Origin: Lachnoclostridium sp. UBA7215 | GTDB taxonomy: Bacteria > Bacillota > Clostridia > Lachnospirales > Lachnospiraceae | Assembly (NCBI GenBank): GCA_002490465.1 | Contig: DKUB01000041.1 | Location: 19,290 to 48,979, forward strand | Direction: 5' to 3' | Length of the DNA stretch: 29,690 bases | In this document: positions 23,480 to 29,690 of the stretch, piece after piece | Layout: the number at the start of each line of letters is the position of its first letter | Position numbering within the stretch: position 1 is the first letter of the stretch | Notes under the pieces: generated by a model | Databases searched by the model: none | The model's input: only the letters and a program-made list of their open reading frames with translations | What the model was told of the DNA's origin: nothing | Program-made: the position numbers and the translations under genes

Positions 23480-25219
23480 ATGGCAACAAAAGCGAACTAC
23501 AAACTTAGTGAAATTGGCGCCGGAAAAGTTGGGTTCCCAAAAACAGGGGAAGCAGTATCTAACACACGCGCCATTGTGGAAGCTGCATTTTATGGCAACA
23601 ATGTGGTAAAGGTAAACACCCTTAAAGAGGCTTATAACCTTGCCAAAAATTCACCGGGAACTATTGTTACGGATATGCCGGTCTACAGAGGAGAAGAATT
23701 TGGTCTTGATGCAGACGCCAAAGTACTGCTCTTTAATGACGGTGCCGTAACAGGACGTTATGCTGCTGCCCGCCGCATCAAAGGAGAACCGGGCGTAGAT
23801 GCTGCAAAACTGGACAAGGTAGTTATGGACGCCGTATATAAAACCCGTTTCAAAAAATTGTACCACGCTACCTGTTTTGTCGGACTTGACCCGGAATTTA
23901 TGGCAAAGGCACATCTTCTGATTCCGGAAGGGGAAGAAAACCTCCTTTACAACTGGATGCTGAACTTCCAGTATATGTCAGATGAATATGTAAAAATGTA
24001 CAAGAACTCAAAATTGATTGGTGACGGCAAAGAGCCTGACATCTACATCTTCTCTGACCCACAGTGGGCACCGCAGACAAGCCCGGATGTCGATTACGAC
24101 TGCCTGAGCGATCCGCTGACACTGTGCTATTTTGACACAAACCAGAACTGTGCTGCCATCCTCGGTATGAAATACTTTGGAGAGCACAAAAAAGGTACTC
24201 TGACCATGGCGTGGGCACTTGCCAACCGCAACGGCTATGCTTCCTGCCACGGCGGACAGAAAGAGTACTCCCTTGAGGGCGGCAAGAAGTTCGTAGCTTC
24301 TGTTTACGGCCTTTCGGGATCTGGTAAATCTACACTGACACACGCAAAACACAACGGAAAATATGACTCCTTTGGTGGAATCAAAGTGCTTCATGATGAC
24401 GCTTTCATTATTAACACTGACACTTGTGCATCCATCGCCCTGGAGCCTACTTATTTTGATAAAACAGCAGATTATCCGACCGGATGCCCGGACAACCAGT
24501 ATCTTCTCACCGTTCAGAACTGTTCTGCTACCATGGACGAGGATGGAAAAATCCAGCTTGTTACAGAGGATGTCCGCAATGGTAACGGGCGTGCTATCAA
24601 ATCCAAACTGTGGTCTCCAAACCGCGTAGACAAGATTGACGCTCCTGTAAATGCTATTTTCTGGATTATGAAAGACCCTACCATTCCACCGGTAGTAAAA
24701 CTGAAAGGGGCAGCACTGGCTTCCGTAATGGGCGCAACCCTGGCTACAAAGACATCTACTGCTGAGCGTGTTGCGAAAGGCACGGATATGAATGCACTCC
24801 GCATCGTGCCATACGCAAACCCATTCCGTACCTATCCGCTGGCAAACGACTACGATAAGTTCAAAAAACTTGTAGCTGAGAAAAATGTAGACTGCTACAT
24901 TGTAAACACTGGCGATTTCATGGGAACAAAATGCCAGCCGGCAGATACCCTTGGTATCCTTGAATCTATCGTGGAAGGAAAAGCAAACTTTGAGAAATGG
25001 GGCAACTTTGACGATATCGAAATCATGTATGACTGGGCTGGAAAGACAGCTGATTTCAAACCGGATCTGAATGACCCTGAATACAAGACAGCTCTGAAAA
25101 ATGCTATGCAGAACCGCGTAGACGCTGTTAAGAAATTCTCTACTGATAAAGAGGGTTATGATAAACTTCCGGATGAAGCTCTTGAAGCTATCCAGAGGCT
25201 GGTAGACGCATTGAACTAA
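23480..25219 (+). CDS. pckA: Phosphoenolpyruvate carboxykinase (ATP)
   Basis: Interconverts oxaloacetate plus ATP with phosphoenolpyruvate, CO2 and ADP. In fermenting anaerobes it can run in the carboxylating direction, which direction prevails here is not shown. 579 residues, slightly longer than the common 525-540. The P-loop is GLSGSGKST (277-285), the second metal motif is VLHDDAF (303-309), and the upstream strand YASCHGGQKEYS precedes the P-loop. The C-terminal half retains the RIVPYANPFRTYPLA and NTGDFMG segments. The ATG at 23480 follows AGGAGG (TTTAGGAGGTAATCTTTC). Its promoter is a full consensus, indicating strong constitutive expression. A bidirectional-looking terminator follows. 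Confidence 0.95.
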   Translation: MATKANYKLSEIGAGKVGFPKTGEAVSNTRAIVEAAFYGNNVVKVNTLKEAYNLAKNSPGTIVTDMPVYRGEEFGLDADAKVLLFNDGAVTGRYAAARRIKGEPGVDAAKLDKVVMDAVYKTRFKKLYHATCFVGLDPEFMAKAHLLIPEGEENLLYNWMLNFQYMSDEYVKMYKNSKLIGDGKEPDIYIFSDPQWAPQTSPDVDYDCLSDPLTLCYFDTNQNCAAILGMKYFGEHKKGTLTMAWALANRNGYASCHGGQKEYSLEGGKKFVASVYGLSGSGKSTLTHAKHNGKYDSFGGIKVLHDDAFIINTDTCASIALEPTYFDKTADYPTGCPDNQYLLTVQNCSATMDEDGKIQLVTEDVRNGNGRAIKSKLWSPNRVDKIDAPVNAIFWIMKDPTIPPVVKLKGAALASVMGATLATKTSTAERVAKGTDMNALRIVPYANPFRTYPLANDYDKFKKLVAEKNVDCYIVNTGDFMGTKCQPADTLGILESIVEGKANFEKWGNFDDIEIMYDWAGKTADFKPDLNDPEYKTALKNAMQNRVDAVKKFSTDKEGYDKLPDEALEAIQRLVDALN

Positions 25220-25270
25220 AACGAATGTATATGTTGCAATGCCAAACGCATCGGCAGACACATCATCCAA

Positions 25271-25309
25271 AAGGCCCGCACGGAATTTGTGCGGGCCTTA
25301 TCTGTTTTT
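25271..25309. terminator. Terminator between convergent pckA and alaS
   Basis: An 11-bp perfect stem AAGGCCCGCAC (25271-25281) / GTGCGGGCCTT (25289-25299) with a 7-nt loop, then ATCTGTTTTT on the plus strand. The minus strand has a shorter CCTTTT end, so it can serve both genes. Confidence 0.9.
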
Positions 25310-25360
25310 GAACATAACTGCCGTTCACATAGCGTATCATTGGTTGTTCCCGCCGCCGGA

Positions 25361-27217
25361 TTACCGAATCCCATCAATAACGGCTTTTATTCTTCGAACT
25401 CCGGCAGAAGAAGATTGTTCCTTTACAATCCTGAAGCTTCCTAAACATTCCGTATTTTCTACATGCGGGCCTCCACAGACTTCCCTGCTCCAGACTTTTC
25501 CATCGGCATCCTGAATGGTGTACACCTTTACAATATCCGGATATTTATCCCAGAAATTCCCACTGATACCGCTCTCTTTTGCCTCTGTCTTCGGCAGCTC
25601 AGAAAAAGAAACAACCGCCTTGGAGGCAATGGCATCATTGACAAATGCTTCCACCTTGGCTAACTGTTCCGGCGTAAGTTTTTCATTATGGTTAAAGTCA
25701 AACCGCAACCGCTCTGCCGTAATATTGCTTCCCTTTTGCAAAACATGCTCGCCGAGAACCTGACGCAAGCCTGCAAGCAGCAAATGCGCTGCCGTGTGGA
25801 GCGCCGTGGTTTCCGCTGATTGGTCGGCCAGACCGCCCTTAAATTTTCCGGCAGATGCTGTCCGGCTCATTTCGGCATGTTTTTCTGCTGCCTCTGCATA
25901 GGACTCCTTTTCCTCGATACGGTATCCGCTTTCCGCCAGAAACTCCTCTGTCAGCTCAAGTGGAAAACCATAAGTTTCATAAAAGTAAAAGGCATCCCTT
26001 CCCGTAACCTTTCCTTTATGTTTCAGGTGCTTACGGATTTCAATTTCACCTTGCTGCAACGTTTTCCCGAATAACTTTTCTTCTTTGTTTATAATTTCAA
26101 TGACCTTCTTTTTGTTCGCAATTAAATCCTCATATGCTGTTGCCTCGTCAATATAGACCTCGGCCAGTTCCCCCACAAAGCTCCCCTGTATTCCGATTTT
26201 TCTGCCTGCACGGATTGCCCTTCTTAACAGCCTTCTGGTTACATATCCGGCATCATTATTGGCAGGCTCTGCCCCATCGTTAATCAAAAATGCCGCCGCA
26301 CGCACATGGTCCAAAATAATACGAAAGGACTTTAAATCGTCCGTATATTCTTTGCCGCTTAATTCCACTAATTTCTGTTTGGCATTTAAGAAAAATGCAG
26401 TGTTATAGATATCCCTGTCACCGTTTAAAGCCGTTGCAATACGTTCCAGTCCGCCGCCGTAATCAATATTGGGATTTTTCATCTTCACAAAGCCTGTATC
26501 CTCTTTTTTGTAACACATAAACACATTGTTGCCAATCTCCAAAAACCGCCCGCCGTCCGAAGCGGGATGCGCAAAAGAATCCCCCTCCGGTTCTAAATCA
26601 TAAAACATTTCATTATCCGGTCCTCCCGGTTCTCCAACCGGCATATGGGAGGGACTTCCTGCCCGGCTCCACCAGTTTTCTTTTTCACCGTATAAGAATA
26701 TCCTGCCCCCTCTGGATGTTCCATATTTGTATGGCTCTTCCTCTACGACAGGCTCAATCCCAACGGATTTGAATTTTTCTGACCAAAGCCTGATTGTCTC
26801 CGTATCCCTCTCAATATTTAGCTCCTCACTTCCCTTAAAGGCACTGATATACAGCCTGCCAGGGTCAATTCCCAATTCATTAATCTGCCAATCCCAGACG
26901 GCGTCAATCTGCTTTTTCTTGTAGTCATTTTCATTGGCGCCAAATTCCCAGCGGCCTGTCATTTCAAAAAAAGTCAGGTGGGACATGTCTCCCACTTCAT
27001 CAATGTCCACTGTTCTTAAACACTTCTGGATGTCTGTTATCTCATTCCCAATGGGGTGCTTCTCGCCTAACAGATAGGGGACCATCGGCTGCATGCCACT
27101 TCCTGTAAACAGGGTTGAGGGGTCATTTTCCGGCAATAAACTTGCGGAGGGTACCCGGCTTGCTCCTATTTTTTCCATATAGCTGATATAGGATTTTCGT
27201 AATTGATCCGGTGTCAT
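25361..27217 (-). CDS. alaS: Alanyl-tRNA synthetase, short form lacking the C-Ala domain
   Basis: Charges tRNA-Ala. 618 residues against the usual 870-880. The class II catalytic core is present but divergent: SLLPENDPSTLFTGSGMQP at 27-45, and HLTFFEMTGRWEFG (80-93) where standard enzymes have HHTFFEMLGNFSFGDYF. The tRNA-recognition part (YVTRRLLRRAIR) and the editing domain are intact, with zinc ligands HTAAH (H474, H478) and CGGPHV (C581, H585). The protein ends with SSSAGVRRIKAV, where the oligomerisation/C-Ala region would begin, so that domain is missing. The ATG at 27217 has AGGAG 8 nt upstream; the open frame further up is the T-box leader. The Ala-specific T-box upstream supports the amino-acid assignment. 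The genome probably also holds a full-length alaS. Confidence 0.9.
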   Translation of the reverse strand: MTPDQLRKSYISYMEKIGASRVPSASLLPENDPSTLFTGSGMQPMVPYLLGEKHPIGNEITDIQKCLRTVDIDEVGDMSHLTFFEMTGRWEFGANENDYKKKQIDAVWDWQINELGIDPGRLYISAFKGSEELNIERDTETIRLWSEKFKSVGIEPVVEEEPYKYGTSRGGRIFLYGEKENWWSRAGSPSHMPVGEPGGPDNEMFYDLEPEGDSFAHPASDGGRFLEIGNNVFMCYKKEDTGFVKMKNPNIDYGGGLERIATALNGDRDIYNTAFFLNAKQKLVELSGKEYTDDLKSFRIILDHVRAAAFLINDGAEPANNDAGYVTRRLLRRAIRAGRKIGIQGSFVGELAEVYIDEATAYEDLIANKKKVIEIINKEEKLFGKTLQQGEIEIRKHLKHKGKVTGRDAFYFYETYGFPLELTEEFLAESGYRIEEKESYAEAAEKHAEMSRTASAGKFKGGLADQSAETTALHTAAHLLLAGLRQVLGEHVLQKGSNITAERLRFDFNHNEKLTPEQLAKVEAFVNDAIASKAVVSFSELPKTEAKESGISGNFWDKYPDIVKVYTIQDADGKVWSREVCGGPHVENTECLGSFRIVKEQSSSAGVRRIKAVIDGIR

Positions 27218-27291
27218 GTTTTTCACTCCTTTTTTTGTTATTTTTGTGGGCAAAAATTTTGTCCACACAATTATTTTGTCCAAAACAAAAA

Positions 27292-27560
27292 GCCCTAAGT
27301 TGACTGAACTACTTGTCAACTTAGGGCGAACTTTTCTGTCCGTGTTACCACCTAATTTCAGATTTCTCTGCACTCTGCCAATACGGGATTTCTCCGATAT
27401 TGCTTCCTACGTTAACGGGGGAACTCCGTTGAAGCCTACTAAGATTCTCTGTTCGGTCCACAGCTCGGAGGCTGCTTCGATACCAGTTCTATAAAGATTC
27501 ACACCAGCCATCTTCTCTCTGAAATATCCCTGATACTTACTACTCCTCGTCAAAGCCTTT
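27292..27560 (-). promoter_or_regulatory. T-box riboswitch, alanine-specific (specifier GCA)
   Basis: A tRNA-sensing leader of alaS. Stem I: GAGG pairs with CCTC, and GTATCAG pairs with CTGGTAT, leaving a specifier loop that reads CGAA-GCA-G, so the specifier codon is GCA (27475-27473), an alanine codon followed by a purine. The distal Stem I motif AGAGAGAAGATGGCTGGTG is typical. The T-box AGGTGGTAACACGG (27340-27353) offers TGGT to the tRNA 3' end, matching the A discriminator of tRNA-Ala. The terminator GCCCTAAGTTGAC (27292-27304) / GTCAACTTAGGGC (27315-27327) is followed by TTTTTGTTTT. Uncharged tRNA-Ala should favour the antiterminator and raise alaS expression. Confidence 0.95.
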
Positions 27561-27578
27561 TTGTTTTGAATTAGTGAG

Positions 27579-27607
27579 AGTATAGCACTGCGAATACTAA
27601 AAGTCAA
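27579..27607 (-). promoter_or_regulatory. Promoter of the T-box-alaS unit, overlapping the hydF stop
   Basis: Minus strand -35 TTGACT (27602-27607), 17-bp spacer, -10 TATACT (27579-27584). The TGA stop of hydF (27606-27604) lies inside the -35 hexamer. Confidence 0.82.
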
Positions 27608-28827
27608 GGATTACTTTTAAACGGCTGTATGCTCCTTTCCAACACACCCTTCAAATGCGCAATAAGTGTCCCGTAATTTACAATTGGAATCTGCTGTTCC
27701 TTTGCCTGTTCAATCCGGTAGGCCATTTCCCGCGGGGGCAGCATACAGCCGCCGCAGTGAACAACCATTGCGTAATCAGAAAGCTTTTCCGGGAACCCGC
27801 CCCCGCTGCTCGTCTCAAATGTCAGTTTTTTCCCAGTATGCTCCTGAAGCCAGCCTGGAATCTTTACTGTGCCGATATCCCCGCACTGGCGATGGTGGGT
27901 GCAGCCCTCCGCCATCAGAATGCGGTCTCCGTCCTGCAGTGTTTCTACTGCACGAATTCCACGGATCTGCTCTTCCAAATCCCCTTTATAACGGGAAAAT
28001 ATAATAGAAAAAGACGTGAGCGGAATATCCTCCGGCGTTACCTTTGCCACAGCGGCAAACGCCTGTGAGTCGGTAATGACAATCCGGGGTTTTTTTACAA
28101 GTGAAGACAGTGTGGCAGAAAGCTCCGTGTCCCGACACACAAACGCAGATGCCCCCGCCTCCAACACATCCCGTATTACCTGCTGCTGCGGCAAAATAAG
28201 CCGCCCCTTCGGTGCGGCAGCATCAAGCGGTACAACAAGCACTACAGTATCACCGGCAGAAAGCAGATCTGCCACAAGCGGCTTATCTGCCCCGCAGCCC
28301 CCTGCGGTGCAGCCCCCTGCTCGGATTCTGTCCGAAATTTTCTCCTTTAACTCATGAATGTGATAACCGCTTTTGGCGCTGACGCAAATATCGCCAAGCA
28401 ACTTTATCTGACTTTCCCTGTCCTCCCACTCATCCTGCTTATTTAAGATAATAAGATACGGAATCTGCTTCTTTTTCACCAGCCCAAGAATCGATTCCTC
28501 AAATAAAAAATCCTGCTCAGCCAATGCGCCGTCAGCAATAATGAGCGCAAGATCTGTCTTGTTCAGAACAGCTTTCGCCTTTTTCGCCCGCTCCTCACCA
28601 AGAAGGCCTTCATCATCCAACCCCGGCGTATCCACAAACATAACCGGACCAAGCGGCAAAAGTTCCATTGCCTTATAGACCGGATCCGTTGTTGTCCCCT
28701 TTATTTCCGAGACAATAGACAATTCCTGCCCGGTAATGGCATTTAACAGACTTGACTTACCTGCATTTCTCCTGCCAAACAGCGCTATATGAATACGCTC
28801 TCCACTCGGTGTCTGATTTAATGACAT
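27604..28827 (-). CDS. hydF: [FeFe]-hydrogenase maturation GTPase HydF
   Basis: Scaffold GTPase on which HydE and HydG build the 2Fe subcluster before transfer to the hydrogenase. 407 residues. GTPase domain: GRRNAGKSS (18-26), KGTTTDP (43-49), DTPG (66-69), NKQD (129-132). Central dimerisation region: FVCRDTELSATL and TDSQAF. C-terminal [4Fe-4S] domain with ligands in EGCTHHRQCGD (C309, H311) and VVHCGGC (C358, C361), the CxH...HCxxC pattern. The ATG at 28827 gives the typical N-terminus MSLNxTPSGERIHI. A GTG nine bases upstream is less likely because it lies almost on the AGGGAAG binding site. It follows the DUF4870-like gene by 18 nt. hydE, hydG and the hydrogenase itself are not in the window. 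Confidence 0.96.
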   Translation of the reverse strand: MSLNQTPSGERIHIALFGRRNAGKSSLLNAITGQELSIVSEIKGTTTDPVYKAMELLPLGPVMFVDTPGLDDEGLLGEERAKKAKAVLNKTDLALIIADGALAEQDFLFEESILGLVKKKQIPYLIILNKQDEWEDRESQIKLLGDICVSAKSGYHIHELKEKISDRIRAGGCTAGGCGADKPLVADLLSAGDTVVLVVPLDAAAPKGRLILPQQQVIRDVLEAGASAFVCRDTELSATLSSLVKKPRIVITDSQAFAAVAKVTPEDIPLTSFSIIFSRYKGDLEEQIRGIRAVETLQDGDRILMAEGCTHHRQCGDIGTVKIPGWLQEHTGKKLTFETSSGGGFPEKLSDYAMVVHCGGCMLPPREMAYRIEQAKEQQIPIVNYGTLIAHLKGVLERSIQPFKSNP

Positions 28828-28845
28828 GGCGTACACTTCCCTTTC

Positions 28846-29226
28846 TTACTTTACTAATGTAAAACCGCCAATAATCGGCAGCCTCCTTGCCTCCCCTGAG
28901 CATGCATTAACGATTCCAATAATGATAAACACAAGGGTAATCACACCGGTTGCCGTTGAGGCAATAATATTTATCGCATCATTCATTAGCCCAAACGTGG
29001 CCACCTTTAAAGCAAATGTAAGGATGCGGCGTGCTGCTGTCAAAAGGATATTAAAAATCAATAAAATAAGTCCCTGGTTCGCATGAAATCTGGCATACAG
29101 CGAATCTTTAGCTCCAAGAAGGGGTACCAGGACAAGTATTCCTAAATAAGCCAAAACCCCAAACACTTTATTTTTGTTTACATCTTCGGTTGTAAAAATA
29201 ATATCTTCGTTCATTTTTGTGCTCAT
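28846..29226 (-). CDS. DUF4870/Tic20-like small membrane protein
   Basis: A 126-residue protein with an acidic cytoplasmic N-terminus (about 1-22) and about three hydrophobic helices. KVFGVLAYLGILVLVPLL followed by SLYARFHANQGLILL is the DUF4870/Tic20-like signature (the RFHxNQG motif between helices). It ends with a short KxK-type tail (GGFTLVK). Function unknown. The ATG at 29226 has AAGGAGG 8 nt upstream; the longer open frame to 29286 runs into inverted repeats and is not supported. It lies 18 nt before hydF and probably shares its mRNA, but no functional link is evident. Confidence 0.85.
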   Translation of the reverse strand: MSTKMNEDIIFTTEDVNKNKVFGVLAYLGILVLVPLLGAKDSLYARFHANQGLILLIFNILLTAARRILTFALKVATFGLMNDAINIIASTATGVITLVFIIIGIVNACSGEARRLPIIGGFTLVK

Positions 29227-29244
29227 GCTACGAGCCTCCTTTCG

Positions 29245-29316
29245 CGAGTAGCTAATGCACCAATGTTTGCGATGCTCGCAGCGCAAACTTGGCGAGTGAA
29301 AAATTTATTTTTCACT
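29245..29316 (-). repeat. Nested inverted repeats upstream of the DUF4870-hydF operon
   Basis: Two hairpins: GTTTGCG (29265-29271) / CGCAAAC (29282-29288), extended by CCAA/TTGG (29260-29263, 29289-29292), and AGTGAAAAA (29295-29303) / TTTTTCACT (29308-29316) with a 4-nt loop. GCGAGT recurs at 29244 and 29293. If transcription starts upstream, this forms a structured 5' leader. It could equally be a dispersed intergenic repeat. I recognise no known riboswitch. Confidence 0.55.
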
Positions 29317-29380
29317 TTTTCCTCCTTTTACTTTCCTTAAAATACTACATTAGATTTCATCATTTTGCAAGTAAAACTCC

Positions 29381-29409
29381 TTGTATGGATAAAAAAATTA
29401 TGCTACAAT
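29381..29409 (+). promoter_or_regulatory. Promoter of the 50-codon gene
   Basis: TTGTAT (29381-29386), 17-bp spacer, TACAAT (29404-29409). About 68 nt of leader follow before AAGGAGG and the ATG at 29484. Confidence 0.7.
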
Positions 29410-29483
29410 AAAGTTAATTAAATTTTGCATTAGTGCGAAACAATCCGTAATTATTTTTATAAACGCAAAAGGAGGGGCTGGGC

Positions 29484-29636
29484 ATGGAGCAGTTTTTTAC
29501 AGATGATGATTTGTTTGGTCTGCTAAATGAGCTGGACCAGGAGGAGGCCGAAATTGAATTTATAGAAGGTGCCACTGAGATGGAAGCATCCAACCGCAGA
29601 TTTGAAGAAATAATTAAAAAGCACAAAACAGAATAA
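29484..29636 (+). CDS. Small acidic protein of 50 residues
   Basis: It begins MEQFFTDDDLFGLLNELDQE and ends RFEEIIKKHKTE. It is acidic overall and predicted to be helical throughout, with no signal peptide or membrane segment and no recognised family. The case for a real gene is unusually good for its size: AAAAGGAGGGG binding site, its own promoter, and a 17-bp terminator hairpin whose left arm begins at the stop codon. The function cannot be guessed. Confidence 0.78.
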   Translation: MEQFFTDDDLFGLLNELDQEEAEIEFIEGATEMEASNRRFEEIIKKHKTE

Positions 29637-29673
29637 CAGGCATTCGTAATCATACGAATGCCTGTTATTCTTT
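29632..29673 (+). terminator. Terminator of the 50-codon gene
   Basis: A 17-bp perfect stem (29632-29648 with 29653-29669), ATCA loop, then CTTT. The left arm includes the TAA stop codon. The T-tract is short, but the flanking TTATT adds to it. Confidence 0.82.
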
Positions 29674-29690
29674 GCTCCGCACTACAGAGC

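Noticed and set aside
24008..25270. 420-codon open frame on the minus strand opposite pckA
   Set aside because: Antisense shadow of a highly conserved enzyme gene; no ribosome binding site and no recognisable protein features.
25318..25350. GCCGTTCAC at 25320-25328, identical to one LytTR-like half-site
   Set aside because: No convincing second repeat 20 bp away on either side, and it lies between the 3' ends of two convergent genes, so there is no promoter to regulate.

Overview
The window looks like a chromosomal segment of a low-to-mid GC anaerobic Clostridia species, most likely a gut Lachnospiraceae. This rests on gene content and family variants: an ATP-type PEP carboxykinase, the [FeFe]-hydrogenase maturase HydF, a T-box controlled alanyl-tRNA synthetase, a CotS-like protein, a DUF4474 protein, strong AGGAGG ribosome binding sites, and TTGACA/TATAAT promoters with 17-bp spacers. 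The genus cannot be fixed from the sequence alone.

Layout. (1) 1-1117: the 3' part of metK, then tRNA-Arg(CCU) with its own promoter and terminator. (2) 1195-4265: a small accessory stretch holding a YefM/RelE-type toxin-antitoxin pair whose promoter lies in 11-bp tandem repeats, the wreck of an ECF-like sigma factor still attached to its membrane-anchored partner gene, and a DUF4143 ATPase behind a palindrome-flanked promoter. (3) 4441-11132: a signalling and cell-surface block made of a small secreted protein, a large secreted protein with a C-terminal membrane anchor, a seven-TM histidine kinase, a fused response regulator (REC-LytTR-REC-winged helix), and a small lipoprotein. (4) 11239-14839: a GNAT-cytidine-deaminase-like fusion, a DUF4474 membrane protein overlapping a metallophosphoesterase, and a degenerate YhfC-like membrane protein. 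(5) 14876-20453: glgB, phosphoglucomutase and a PEGA-domain lipoprotein in one orientation, the last behind a duplicated hairpin leader. (6) 20453-25219: a CotS-like pseudokinase candidate, a DUF885 lipoprotein peptidase, and pckA. (7) 25361-29669: alaS behind an Ala T-box, hydF, a Tic20/DUF4870-type membrane protein, and a 50-codon gene.

The most interesting system is block 3. The regulator joins two complete response regulators, each with its own receiver and its own DNA-binding domain, in one polypeptide, next to a single kinase. The small secreted protein (start 4902) and the lipoprotein (start 11132) that flank the block each have a pair of direct repeats (ACCATTCAC / GCCGTTCAC, 20-bp period) resembling LytTR binding sites. 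In both cases the -10 hexamer is exactly 41 nt from the start codon, the repeats lie 31-32 nt upstream of the -10, and no -35 is visible. This predicts a local regulon in which the fused regulator switches on two extracytoplasmic proteins.

The central-metabolism genes fit one picture: PckA links the C4/C3 pools, phosphoglucomutase and GlgB lead glucose phosphate into glycogen, MetK supplies S-adenosylmethionine, and HydF matures the fermentative hydrogenase. Protein families were recognised from remembered motifs, not from searches. Operons, promoters and operators are read from sequence and remain predictions.
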